A stretch of 64,000 bases of DNA from Glandiceps talaboti (Eukaryota; Hemichordata; Enteropneusta; Spengelidae): the NCBI RefSeq assembly GCF_964340395.1, contig NC_135551.1, positions 752,001 to 816,000 of the forward strand. The letters are read 5' to 3'. The translations under genes and the position numbers were made by a program. The notes beneath the pieces were generated by a model. The model searched no databases. It was not told where the DNA came from and saw only the letters and a program-made list of their open reading frames with translations. Every line of letters starts with the position of its first letter. The stretch's first letter is position 1. Of this stretch, positions 34,644 through 47,124 are shown in pieces.

Positions 34644-36556
34644 CCATTGAGAATCTAACTGACCATTGAGTAGTTAGCCGACCATTGAGTAGTTAGCCGA
34701 CCATTGAGTAGTTAGCCTACCATTGAGTAGCTAGCCTACCATTGAGTAGTTAGCCGACCATTGAGTAGTTAGCCTACCATTGAGTAGTGAGCCTACCATT
34801 GAGTAGCTAGCCTACCATTGAGTAGTTAGCCTACCATTGAGTAGTGAGCCTACCATTGAGTAGCTAGCCTACCATTGAGTAGTTAGCCTACCATTGAGTA
34901 GTTAGCCATCCATTGAGTAGTTAGCCAACCATTGAGTAGTGAGCCTACCATTGAGTAGCTAGCCTACCATTGAGTAGTTAGCCTACCATTGAGTAGTTAG
35001 CCATCCATTGAGTAGTTAGCCAACCATTGAGTAGTTAGCCTACCATTGAGTAGTTAGCCTACCATTGAGTAGTTAGCCTACCATTGAGTAGTTAGCCTAC
35101 CATTGAGTAGTTAGCCATCCATTGAGTAGTTAGCCTACCATTGAGTAGTGAGCCTACCATTGAGTAGCTAGCCAACCATTGAGTAGTTAACCTACCATTG
35201 AGTAGTTAGCCAACCATTGAGTAGTTAGCCAACCATTGAGTAGTTAGCCATCCATTGAGTAGTTAGCTGACAATTGAGTAGTTAGCTAACCATTAAGTAG
35301 TTAACTGACCATTGAATAGTTAGCTGACAATTGAATAATTAGCTGATCATTGAGTAGCTAGCCTACCATTGAGTAGTTAGCCAACCATTGAGTAGTTAGC
35401 TGACAATTGAATAATTAGCTGATCATTGAGTAGCTAGCCTACCATTGAGTAGTTAGCCAACCATTGAGTAGTTAGCTGACAATTGAATAATTAGCTGATC
35501 ATTGAGTAGTTAGCTGACAATTGAATAATTAGCTGATCATTGAGTAGCTAGCCTACCATTGAGTAGTTAGCCAACCATTGAGTAGTTAGCTGACAATTGA
35601 ATAATTAGCTGATCATTGAGTAGCTAGCCTACCATTGAGTAGTTAGCCAACCATTGAGTAGTTAGCTGACAATTGAATAATTAGCTGATCATTGAGTAGC
35701 TAGCCTACCATTGAGTAGTTAGCCAACCATTGAGTAGTTAGCTGACAATTGAATAATTAGCTGATCATTGAGTAGCTAGCCTACCATTGAGTAGTTAGCC
35801 AACCATTGAGTAGTTAGCTGACAATTGAATAATTAGCTGATCATTGAGTAGCTAGCCTACCATTGAGTAGTTAGCTTACCATTGAGTAGTTAGCCAACCA
35901 TTGAGTAGTTAGCCTACCATTGAGTAGTGAGCCTACCATTGAGTAGTTAGCCTACCATTGAGTAGTTAGCCTACCATTGAGTAGTTAGCCAACCATTGAG
36001 TAGTTAGCCAACCATTGAGTAATTAGCCGACCATTGAGTAGTTAGCTAACCATTAAGTAGTTAACTGACCATTGAATAATTACCAGACCATTGAGTAGTT
36101 AGCTTACCATTGAGAATCTAACTGACCATTCAGTAGTTAACTGACCATTGAGTAGTTAGCCGACCATTGAGTAGTTAGCTGACCATTGAATAATTAACTG
36201 ACCATTGAATAATTACCAGACCATTGAGTAGTTAGCCTACCATTGAGTAGTTAGCCGACCATTGAGTAGTTAGCCTACCATTGAGTAGTTAGCCAACCAT
36301 TGAGTAGTTAGCCTACCATTGAGTAGTTAGCTTACCATTGAGTAGTTAGCCATCCATTGAGTAGTTAGCCGACCATTGAGTAGTTAGCCAACCATTGAGT
36401 AGTTAGCCAACCATTGAGTAGTTAGCTGACCATTGAGTAGTTAGCCGACCATTGAGTAGTTAGCCGACCATTGAGTAGTTAGCCGACCATTGAATAGTTA
36501 ACTGACCATTGAGTAGTAACCCGACCATTGAATAGTTAAATGACCATTGAGTAGTT
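34644..36556 (+). repeat. 19-bp satellite, block III with 76-bp higher-order repeats
   Basis: Begins with the same variant order as block I from 26851 and ends with the same variants as block II. Between about 35320 and 35880 a four-unit (76-bp) block with the unusual unit TTGAATAATTAGCTGATC repeats about seven times, which shows local amplification after the duplication. Confidence 0.92.
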
Positions 36557-37920
36557 CAGGGCTCGAAATTCGGGTTTTTTCTTGGTAGCCCAGGTGGGCT
36601 ACCATCATTTAAATTTGGTAGCCCGAGAGCAGTGACTGGTAGCCCATATGCATACATTCCTAAATTAATGGTGTTTGTGTATATATGTAACTATATGATC
36701 AGGGATGATGTATTGAATTCAATGATTGATTGAATAACTTGAGAGGTCACGTTAACACGTTATTTTTGTGTGTATTTCACGCCATATTTGACATTGGGGA
36801 CGCAATTTTTTGCATGTATGTGTCTCTGGGGACGTGTCATAAAGAGGGGCCGTATGAGGCTTACTGTTAGCAAACAACATACGGTTATTATTGCAATGAA
36901 GAGAAAACATATAGTCGCAGTTTGTACTTGTAACTATTATCTAAATCTCTTGGTGCAGTGAGACCTGTAAAATTTGAATATGATTCAACGTATGGAAAAC
37001 GATAAACAGTTTCATAAGCCCCATGGCCATTTCCTGATGTGGAGACTACGTCTTGGGTAGTTTAGAAACTATGTGCTGTTATCATTATCTATCCACGTGA
37101 TTGGTTACTTATTAACAGACGGGTTAGACAGGATTTGTATTAATACATGACGGCCATTACGGTAAAGCCCCATCCATTCATGGGCGAAGAGATAATCAGA
37201 CAGAGTCTAAGACCACATCAGCAGACGGTCCATGCTGAAATCTTCACTCAGATGAATTCAAATCATCATGTCACCATTTAATTCTCACTAAAACTTCAAC
37301 TTTCTTTTGAGCTTTGCTACTACTACCACTAGATCGAATGTATTACGTGAATTTACCATTCACCACTGCATGCTCTCAGGGGTTGCGTGAGCGTGGTTTA
37401 CACACGGAATGTTTTAGGCAGCGTTCAAGAATAAACGAATCTGTAGGTGTACAAATGTATACCAAGTTAACAGTTCTCATCAGCATAATATGTTATCAAA
37501 CACCATTACAACTGTGTCTCTGTCAAGTTGAAAGTTAAAGCTGTCATTCATGTTATGGAATTTAGTTACTGCAGCAGTGCTGTACCGAGAGTGTAATGTA
37601 CTCCGACTCCGAGAAGAACCGGAAGAGCCCGGGCCGGAGAGCAGATTTCCAGAGAGTGATTACCATGGGAAATTGAAAGTACAGAAAGATAACATTAAAT
37701 CGCTATACAGAATATTGTTGCATATAAATGTTTTGTTGTGACATTTTGGAAGTACAACCTCTGTATACGAAGAATGACGTGTACAGTGTACATGTATTTC
37801 GTGTACATTTGATATACATGTAGTGTGGATGTAAATTTGGAAAAGACGCACTGATTTTGACGCCAATTTTGGCACTCTTCATATCGTCCCACAGGACTGC
37901 GACCTCAGAGGCCCCCGGCC
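36557..37920 (+). mobile_element. CAGGGCTCG element, right end missing
   Basis: Left end intact in the same satellite context as 30811. It continues past 37208 to the GC-rich 'GAGGCCCCCGGCCC' near 37920, where the complete copy at 32489 would carry on for about 145 bp to its right terminus. The break coincides with a perfect hairpin (37924-37967). Confidence 0.8.
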
Positions 37921-37923
37921 CCC

Positions 37924-37967
37924 AGCACATGTCCAGTACACTAATCAAAGTGTACTGGACATGTGCT
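37924..37967. repeat. perfect 19-bp stem hairpin at an element breakpoint
   Basis: AGCACATGTCCAGTACACT (37924-37942), loop AATCAA, then the exact reverse complement (37949-37967). It lies 3 bases after the last element-derived bases. Confidence 0.95.
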
Positions 37968-39237
37968 CAAAATGCCTTTGTTTGTTTTTTGTCGCTTGAT
38001 CATCATGCACTCATTGTCTCATTTGAAAATGCTTTTCTTGACATATTTTTGTCTTCAAATATAGTTTTTGTAAGGTTGCAGTATGGAAAGTAAGCTTTCT
38101 AATGATGTATAATACATGAAGATTGGACGATGGAGAAAAATGGGGAATACTTTAATATCATGTGTACTTTAGAACGACCACGCACCAAGCATGAACAGTT
38201 TGATACCTAACATTTTTTATTCGTTTTTTTATTCAAACATAATTTTCAACTTTAAAAGAAATGAATGCATAAAATTACATGGTATTTCCAACAAAATGTG
38301 GAAGTTCTTTATGAAACTTGAAAGTATGGAACGTATATGGAGCAATTAGATATCCAAATACATTGTAACTGTGAGTATCACATCATGACAGTGCCCATCA
38401 CGTACTTCTGTCCGGACTGCCCACATTGTACAGACTAGTCGCCTATGATGAACTTATTATTATTAACGACAGTGATTGAACATGAGGGTAGGCACGAGTA
38501 TCATCATTACCATTTTCCAGCTTTAGTTTAGTACTTTTGAAATATCGTAATTCTGGTAGTTTTGCTGTGTATTTAATTTAGTAAACCACAGACAAGTAAC
38601 TGTGAGTAAACGGAAGGGAGAGAATGGCTAAAGCTACCCAGTTCTGGACCACTGAAAATTAAAAAGACAACATGCTAGTCCCCCAAAACACCTCTAACGT
38701 ATAACTTTTTGAAATTAGATGTGCCATTGATTGCTAGATTTAAGGTTCGGTACGGTATGATCACTGTGAAGATAAGAGCATGTTTTGGTGACTGCATAAC
38801 ACCATTCAGTTTGCTATCAGTTGAGCTAGCTTGCATGCAGGCTATGCAAATTTGTTAGTGGGACCAGAATGTGATCTCATTCCTTGGTGCACGCCTGCAC
38901 AGATTTCAAGTTCACGAAGTCATTTCAACTGCAACTGTTAACTTCATTGATATTGTAACCTCCCATTTTGGAGTGGTGCCGAACTGATAATGTATTATAA
39001 CATACATTAATGATAGAATTATGTTATTGATATTTATCACCAAGATCACAGCAGGGATGGTTAGGCAAGGGAATTAACATCCAAAAGGTGAATGCAAATA
39101 TTCCTTGTAGCAAAACTATACCCATATTAACAGCCAAATTATGGCATATATGGTAAAGGTAATAACAGGGCTGGATAGGCAACCAAATAAACAAACCAAA
39201 ACAGGTGTACAGTTGTGCTACACCCCATTGGCGTTAT
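37968..39237. other. intron 1 sequence without recognised features
   Basis: AT-rich, non-repetitive. No exon found. Confidence 0.45.
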
Positions 39238-39812
39238 TAGCACAACTGAACTGATAAGGTTCAGTAGTGCTATAGGCATGGCAGTGTCTGTCTGTCCATG
39301 TGTGTGGATGTGTACGTGTGTGCGTGTAAATAACTTAAAGTCAAAAACTGCTGGCCCGATTGCTTTGAACTACTCAGCAGATCATTGTCATGAAATTTGG
39401 TTGGAACATTCTTATGGGTGAGTAAATTAAGATTTGCTTATGACATGATGATTCCATCAGTAATATGCAAATTAGATTAGGTATAAAAATGTGAATTTTG
39501 GTCAAAAAATTTATATAAAAAAGTATGTGGTAAATGAAACAAACTTGGTGAGGTGTTTCTAGAAGTGTTATTCTGCAGATTTTCTTCAAAATATTTTGAC
39601 ACAATTGGCCCTAGCAACCATGACCATGCCCATAGCAACATCCAAATGGCAGTATATTTTGGTCAAATAACAACATCATCTGGTAGGCAAGTGAGTAAAC
39701 GTTCAAAAAATATATGCAAATATCCCGAGCAACCATGACCACACCCATAGTAAGTCAAATGGTGGTGTATTTCACAAAGATATCCATGGGGATTAATAGA
39801 CAATTGAATAAA
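39238..39812 (+). repeat. hairpin plus simple repeats and a dispersed 'CCTAGCAAC' family
   Basis: Hairpin TAGCACAACTGAAC...GTTCAGTAGTGCTA at 39238-39272 precedes a short TGTGTG region and then the text 'GTCAAAAACTGC...CGATTGCTTTGAA', also found at about 51390, 56665 and 62520. From 39605 units with 'CCTAGCAACCATGACCAC' and 'CCATAGCAACA' repeat; the same family continues after the insertion (41947-42336) and at 44117-44200 and 53590-53960. Confidence 0.65.
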
Positions 39813-41946
39813 CAGGGGTGAACAAATCATTTTGTGAACTGGTGGTCCCCGGACCAGTGACTTGAAAAATCCAGTGGTCCTGCTGAAAGAATTAGTGGTC
39901 CTTGGTCCCGCTAACGTGAAACATTAAATCTTGCCTATGAATCTATATATTTAGACGTACGCCACTTTTAGTTGAACAATACCCAATTTATAATGATAAA
40001 TATAAAGTTGACATGCTTGGTTTCAGTCAATTGACAATTCTATTATATTTGTAACGGTTATTTTTGACGCATCGACGAAACGAAAAACATTTAACGGCAA
40101 CTTCACTTGGATTTCACGAAGGATTAGAAATTTTACAGAAATATGTGACAAGAACATTGAAAAACAGTTTTACTTAGTCATGATTGCAGTATGACGACAA
40201 AAGCTAGTTGTACTACGTTTTGTCAAACTTGACTGGAAAACCCAGATATTGCAAGCAAATCATCACAATTGTACAAAGAAACTAACCCCTTCAAAGTTGA
40301 TCCTATAAAATCTCACGAAAAAAAAAACTACGAACACATACATTGCCTGACTAGGAGTCCTTGTGTCCATGGTGTGACTGTGTCGAGATAAAATCAAATT
40401 CACCAGTTGTCGAGGCTTTGGAAAAAGACCTAGAACACATACATTGCCTGACTAGAGGGAGTCCGTGTGACGGTGTGGAGATGAAATCAAATTCCCCAAT
40501 TATCGAGGCTTTGGCAAATATCATATCACAGTGCTAAAATAGATACTTCGTTGACTATCTGTAAGTGTAACCCTAGAATCAGAATGTTCATTTTGTGTCA
40601 TGCTGGTCAGTTGTTTTCCTAGTATAAATCCATAGTTCAAAAGATTGACCATTGTCCATTTAAAACATTCGCGTTTCAGACGGGTCTAAATTATTTACGA
40701 GATGGATAGCCACACATTACACAGCAAATCTACTTGGGAAATGGTCGTTTATTTGAGAGGTACTACTGTAGTGTGGACACTGACGTCCTATGTTTACAGA
40801 TAGTAACAGATAAGATAACGTGGGAAATGTCTTGGCGCATACCATTTCTGTCTAGGGTTGGTCTTAGCACAGTATTTTTAGTTACAACTAAATTACATGC
40901 AAGGAGAAAATTAAACAGGTGGTGTATATTTTGATCATGTAATGTTTTATCTATTACAAAGTAAATGATAATAAGCAGCATAAATGCTCAGATTTGGAGT
41001 GCATTTGTGTTATGTGTCTAACAAGCAACCCACACACCCGAAATGGAATGAGCAACACGTGTGCACACAAACCTGAGGTTCGATGTCAACTTTACATGTC
41101 GAGACCAGCATATTGCAGAAAGCAATGCAGGAGGACTATATGGTATCGTCAACCCTTGTAAGTTATTGGAAAAACCAAGATGACAGTCAGTGATTGCTAT
41201 CATGGAAGTAACTGAGGTTGGCAAAAATGATGAAACCTTTGTTATTCACTTGCCCAGTGGACAAACTTGGTAACTTTTGTCCCGGACTTTTGTGGGATAA
41301 AACAAAGTTTGTGCGTCATTTGGATGACTTCATTTCATGAAAGGGGTTCTACTTTAAATCATTTGAAGCTCCTTTATGAATAAAAACAATAATACAATCA
41401 ATGCTGACAGAATGATAGCAAATAAAATGTTTCATTTGATACATTTTAATTATTATACAATGAAATTATTACTATTACTCTTGTCTTCCTAATTCTTGTG
41501 TCCCTAAACCGGTATGTCCCTGCTAGTAATGATATGAGCCACATGTGCGTTGAGTGTTATCTCCTGTCTATCATTTCACATTGTTGTTGATTCAGTGAAA
41601 TAAACTACAATGTAAGGCCGCTACTATGACGTATTGACGCACCACCAGCCATTCAACTGTCAAAGTTCACGCCCCCCTCTCTATAGCATATTGCTGGTTT
41701 GAAGTCGGAAGTCACCTGATAATACTTCATGACCCATCGAAAGGTCATGCAAGGCTTGTAGTTTTAGCTCCATCGTGACCGTATTTCTTGTTTGTTCACA
41801 TTCAGTTGTTGCTGTTCCTACTTTTTAACATGATTATTTACAGTTTAAGGTACTGGTCCGACGGACCAGACAAGGTCAAATTTGTGTGGTCCGCCCAAAA
41901 AAATCACTGGTCCCGGACCTCGGACCAGTGGATTTGTTCACCCCTG
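39813..41946. mobile_element. hAT-like element with 5-bp target duplication
   Basis: Ends CAGGGGTGAACAAATC (39813) and its inverse GATTTGTTCACCCCTG (41946), with subterminal GGTCC/GGACC motifs at both ends. ATAAA is duplicated (39808-39812, 41947-41951), and the rejoined flank matches neighbouring copies of the host repeat (GAATAAACATTCAAAAATG). 2134 bp, no recognisable transposase. Confidence 0.85.
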
Positions 41947-42336
41947 ATAAACATTCAAAAATGTATGTAAATTTGCCTAGCAACAAGACCACATCCATAG
42001 CAACAGCCAACTAATAACATATATTGCAAATATAACAGGAATTGATAGACGAATGAATAAACATTCAAAAATATATGCAAATGTGCCTAGTAACAAGACC
42101 ACGCCCCATAGCAACAACCAAATGATGACATGTAATGATATATTGCAAAGATAACAACAGGGAATAGACAAATGAATAACCATTCAAAAATGTATATAAA
42201 TGTGCCTAGCAACAAGACCACACCCATAGCAACAGCCAAATGATCATGTATATTGTGAAGATAATATCAGGAATTCAGAGACAAGTTAACAAAAGCATTC
42301 AAAAATGTATTCAAATATTTCTAGCAATATGACAAC

Positions 42337-44116
42337 AAGGGTTTCACATGACGCAATATATTGCGTGTTTTATGCATAATTATGGATTTGGGACCCCGAT
42401 AAAAATTACCACTGCGTCCTCTGGGACGCAGGAATTTCGTCATAGATAATATCCCACTCTGTTTTAACGTGCTCGCATCTGATTACTAACTACATCAGAA
42501 GCCCCTGATTTGAAAAGAACACTCCGAAATCTCATTATTTATTCATAAGGACATCGCCGTTTACACCAATAATTAGATATTTGATGCGTAGCCGCTTTGT
42601 TTACATACTTTTGCACACTGTTAACTTGTTTCTAATTGGGTTTAATTTTTACCATTATACTCAAATATGGCCACTGCTCCGAGATGAAAGACTGATCTCT
42701 GCCATTCCTTTGGTGGCAGGCTGTCTGACACGGATTCTACTTTAGCAGCATCACCAGCGGATACTAGTGAGAAGTCACTGGATCTACCAAGAAACGATTG
42801 ATCGTCCAACAATGGGTGGCTCGATCATTTTAAATGACTTTGTTGCATGTCAAACCGTAACGTCATGCAATACAAGGCCCATACTGATTATGATACATAA
42901 ACGGGATCTCCCTTGCGATGTATTTACCGATTTCATGCATGTTCAACATTTGAACAGCATAGACATTGACTATTACATATGACCCAAGATCGTCATGGAG
43001 TTCGAGGAATGCATTGAAAAGGTACTTTCAAAATATCTTATTAACCAGATACATGGAGTTGATTGTGTTGGTACTAATACTTGATGAAATTAAACTCATC
43101 ATCTAAGACTGAACAGCAGGTTAATTTATTATACTGGTTGACCCTGTCATAGATGAGTTGTATTTCCTGGATTACAGCCAAAAAGTTTGTTCAAGGAGCT
43201 GCTGGTAGAATGTAAACTACAAACTACATGATAATATTGAACATAACAGAGTTGTTCTTTTCTAATTAGTCCCCGCCGGACGAAGTCCGGGATGGGGACT
43301 TATGGATTGGGTTCTGTCCGTCTGTCCGTCCGTCTGTGCGTCCGTCCGTCCAGAACCGTTTCTTGGAGATGCCCGGACCGATTTTGCAGCCATTTTGTTT
43401 GCGAATTTTCCATGTCTAAAGCCATAACTCAGACATGCTTGAACAGATCTCATTCAAAGTTGGTATTAGGACAGTGTTCTATGACATACATGTACATATC
43501 CATTTTCATTGTGATACGATCCAATATGGCCGCCTGGCAGCCATTTTGTTTGCAAATTTTGCATGTCCAAAGCCATAACTCAGACATGCTTGAAAAGATC
43601 TCATTCAAAGTTGGTATTAGGACAGTGTTCTATGACATACATGTGCATATTCATTGTTGTTGTGATATGATCCAATATGGCTGCCTGGCAGCCATTTTGT
43701 TTGTGAATTTTCTATGTCCAAAGCCATAACTCAGACATGCTTGAACAGATCACATTCAAAGTTGGTATTAGGACAGTGTTCTATGACATTCATGTGCATA
43801 TCCATTTTCATCGTGATATGATCCCCATACCCAACCAATCCTTTATTGGTGTAGGCATGTTCCATGTCCAACAAGCAGACACAACATATCTAAGTCTGTT
43901 TGATTTAGGTTAACAAGTGTTGTTGCGTGATCAGAGTAGTGATAATTCCTTAAAACCCAATCATAGCGGGGACTACATGTATGTCATTATCAATGATTTG
44001 TCAGACATCAATCTCGTGATTTTGTGAATGACCCCCAGATTTGCAGTTGGGACCCCCAAATTTTCAGACCTTGGGTCCCAAGGACCCACATAATCCAAAA
44101 GTGATGTAAAACCCTT
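42337..44116. mobile_element. TIR element enclosing a Helentron-like copy
   Basis: AAGGGTTTCACATGACGC at 42337 is matched, inverted and imperfectly, by GTGATGTAAAACCCTT ending 44116. Subterminal GGGACCC/GGGTCCC motifs flank both ends. The repeat family interrupted here resumes on the right with 'CATGACCAAGTCCATAGCAAC'. Target duplication unresolved. No coding domain seen. Confidence 0.55.
43267..44000 (+). mobile_element. Helentron/DINE-like element, copy 3 (short)
   Basis: Starts TAGTCCCCGCCGGACGAAG with intact nested hairpin; fewer core units (about three). The right tail has GTCATTatcAATGAT, in which the stem is kept through a G-T pair. T precedes and follows. Confidence 0.75.
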
Positions 44117-44200
44117 CATGACCAAGTCCATAGCAACAGCCAAATGGTCGCGTATATTGCAAAGATAGCAACATGGTTGGATAGGCAACTGGATAGTCAT

Positions 44201-44939
44201 TTAGCAAATGAACACCCATTGTTAGCATGGACTAGCGCATATGGATAAACATTGTTTAAAAGCTGTATTGTTGTGCTACAATGCCATTGGCTGCATTTTT
44301 TTTATTTGAGAACGAATAATTTGTGATGAATTTGGTGAAGATTTTGTGAATATTTGATTACATTACCAAGAAGTATGTCAATGTAGGATTAAAATGTGAA
44401 AGATAGACATGTTGATATTGACAATAAAAATAACTTAGTGTGATATCAAAATTTAATGAAATGTATTAAATGAAGCACTTTTTGTGATGACATGAATGAA
44501 TATGTGCAGTAGGATAATTAAGTACTACCTATGTTTGCACAATACAATTGATAGAAACATAAAAGTGCATCAACTTTGAAGTGGCCTAACCTGTTACCTA
44601 ATTCGGACCCCAAATTTTTATTGCATATTTCTTCAGTACATACATTCAATTTTGTATGATGAAAGTATAGATAAGAAAAGGAAGGCAGAATTTCTACTAT
44701 ATAAACTGAGGACAGAAAGTAGGTGATCTACTTCTAGTTTGACAGTTCAACGCAGTTGGTCATTTTAAAACTTATTTATTTAATATTTGTTTATTTAACT
44801 TTCATATACAGACACCATTTCAGTGCTAAGCTAAGTGTTTTCCCAATGGAACCTGTTGCAATATTACATACACAAAAAAGGGACAAACAAGGGACAAACA
44901 AGGACAACAAGTTACAGATGCACAGTACGTACTTTAAAA
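44201..44939. other. intron 1 sequence, probably LINE 3' region at its right
   Basis: No exon. The last part precedes a minus-strand LINE fragment and may be its 3' untranslated region. Confidence 0.4.
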
Positions 44940-45180
44940 GATATCCAATTACATTACCAGACTACATTCTTAAGGTGTTTTTTTAAATGTTGATGGGTTT
45001 GGAGCTCATCATATGGATAGGGGTAGATTGTTCTATAGAACACCACCACTGTAGTGAAATGCCCGTTTCCCATATTCAGTTTTAACTGTAGGGATGTATA
45101 TGTTACCTTTACTGGCCTGTCTTGTGTTATGAAGATGAATTTGGTTGGAAAGACTGAAGACTGAATTTAGGGCTCAGTCA
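44940..45180 (-). pseudogene. LINE reverse transcriptase C-terminal fragment
   Basis: On the minus strand, with stops inside, the sequence reads HNTRQASKGNIYIPTVKTEY, then GKRAFHYSGGVL, a stop, and NNLPLSI; this is the conserved 'HNTR...GKRSFxYxGxxLWNxLP' tail of CR1/L2/RTE-type ORF2 proteins. Everything upstream is absent: a 5'-truncated, mutated copy. Confidence 0.65.
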
Positions 45181-46170
45181 GTAATTTTGTCAAGGGCAGA
45201 AAGTAGGTAAAGTCTACTTGAGATATCATGTACATTTGTAAGCATTTTACCGATATTCTCAGTCATCGATAATAAGTATTACAACCTGCGAGTTTTATCA
45301 TATTTTGTACTTTGTTTATAATGATTAGGACACTCCGTCTAGTAAAATCAGCTTGTTATACATCAATTCATGAATATCAAATCACTGCATAATAGATAGA
45401 GCTTAATCATGTATCAAAACTGTCTTTGAATATTAAATGTCTCGATTATTAGAATCCCACACCCCAATGGGCTGAGATGGAAGCTTGATTGACCTGGATA
45501 CCAGAGTGACTACTTGTAGTACTAGACAAGCTAAATTTGTGGTGCAATATATATATATATACACAGAGTATGACCAAATTGTTGCTGAGCTCGGGAGGCA
45601 CACGATGCGGTGGTTCACTTTTAAACATCGTGACCATAATCACCCAGTGCATGAGTGTTTACAATTAATTACTAGTATGTACATGCACATAACATATCAA
45701 GTTTACATTCTATTTTCGAGGTCACCGAGGGATAAAGCAGCAAAACGGCTCTGATGACTTGTAGTCATTGGCATTTCTCCCAGGCATTTCTCTGGTTGCA
45801 CTACATACTCATGGGTACTGGTATCTGTGGTGGCTCTATGGCTGTTGTGAGCTGGTTTGAATGCAAGTTATTTTTCACCTGAAGCGTGGTCTCTAAGGGT
45901 GAACAATCGATACGTTCCGAGGGGTTTAAATTCTCCGATCATAACAAAAACATGAGAATCCTACCTAAATGTGTTGCCAATATTTATCATCTTCGGCGTG
46001 GCATAAATTTTAACATTGTTAGCCCGTTCACTTTGTTGACATCTGTGGAATGTACTTAGTTATGGTTCTACATGTACATTACGCGTTATTCTATTCGTCA
46101 ATCCATACAATGCTGAATATAGAATGTAATAAACCAATCAGCAATAGGTTTATAAAACAAAATTTAACTC
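45181..46170. other. intron 1 sequence
   Basis: A short TA run near 45548. No exon or structured repeat recognised. Confidence 0.4.
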
Positions 46171-46776
46171 GCTTATTGATAGAGAGAGTGAGATTGATTT
46201 GATCTCACACTGGCTGGCCCATACTCAGCTTGCAGGAGCTTATTGATAGAGAGAGTGAGATTGATTTGATCTCACACTGGCTGGCCCATACTCAGCTTGC
46301 AGGAGCTTATTGATAGAGAGAGTGAGATTGATTTGATCTCACACTGGCTGGCCCATACTCAGCTTGCAGGAGCTTATTGATAGAGAGAGTGAAATTGATT
46401 TGATCTCACACTGGCTGGCCCATACTCAGCTTGCAGGAGCTTATTGATAGAGAGAGTGAGATTGATTTGATCTCACACTGGCTGGCCCATACTCAGCTTA
46501 CAGGAGCTTATTGATAGAGAGAGTGAGATTGATTTGATCTCACACTGGCTGGCCCATACTCAGCTTACAGGAGCTTATTGATAGAGAGAGTGAGATTGAT
46601 TTGATCTCACACTGGCTGGCCCATACTCAGCTTACAGGAGCTTATTGATACAGAGAGTGAGATTGATTTGATCTCACACTGGCTGGCCCATACTCAGCTT
46701 ACAGGAGCTTATTGATACAGAGAGTGAGATTGATTTGATCTCACACTGGCTGGCCCATACTCAGCTTACAGGAGCT
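46171..46776 (+). repeat. 67-bp minisatellite, nine units
   Basis: Nearly identical units each contain a 7-bp inverted repeat (GTGAGAT...ATCTCAC) and end CAGCTTGCAGG or CAGCTTACAGG. Two sub-types (GCAGG early, ACAGG late; GAGAGAG to CAGAGAG at the end) indicate ordered growth. It ends about 350 bp before exon 2. Confidence 0.95.
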
Positions 46777-46778
46777 TG

Positions 46779-47124
46779 AGAAATATTGTCCACATTAGAA
46801 TATATCCTGTTTGGAAATTGTTTAAAATGAAAGCATATGTCAATATAAGTATTAAGTTTACAGAGCTGAGACAAATGAGTCAAGCTGTTAGTAGCTCTTT
46901 AATAGATCTCTAACTAACTAATGTTTGGCTAAAGTGATGAAAACTGTGTTTTCCTCCGAGTTGAACTGATATAGTAGTACATAATTTTGTGGGTAACAAC
47001 ATTTCTGTGTATCACAGGCACATAAATTTCATTTGCACAAAATTGCGTTGTAAAAATCATAATTTAATTAATGAATGTAGTTTGCTCAATTCTTATATGT
47101 TATTATATTGCGTTCTTTCCACAG
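46779..47124 (+). other. end of intron 1 with exon 2 acceptor
   Basis: Pyrimidine-rich TTGCGTTCTTTCCACAG ends at 47124. The open frame extends upstream to an ATG at 47071, but those codons are intronic given the phase-0 junction to exon 1. Confidence 0.8.

Larger units (their letters stand above)
31641..37208 (+). repeat. tandem segmental duplication, copy 2 (CUE exon deleted)
   Basis: Collinear with 24514-31640. After the 29-bp array the sequence jumps from the equivalent of 26024 (GTAATGAAG) to the equivalent of about 26851 (CCATTGAGAATC, inside the 19-bp satellite), so about 826 bp including the CUE exon is missing. It lacks the hAT and the SINE-like insert of copy 1, has a CAGGGCTCG element inserted at 32489, and carries about 0.6 kb more satellite. 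Confidence 0.85.

Noticed and set aside
26691-36556. CRISPR-like appearance of the 19-bp repeat blocks
   Set aside because: Head-to-tail repeats with no unique spacers, in an animal intron.
47071-47124. ATG at 47071 as the start of a TAB protein
   Set aside because: These 18 codons precede a clear acceptor and show no CUE similarity; the CUE start is in the exon at 26490 with matching phase.
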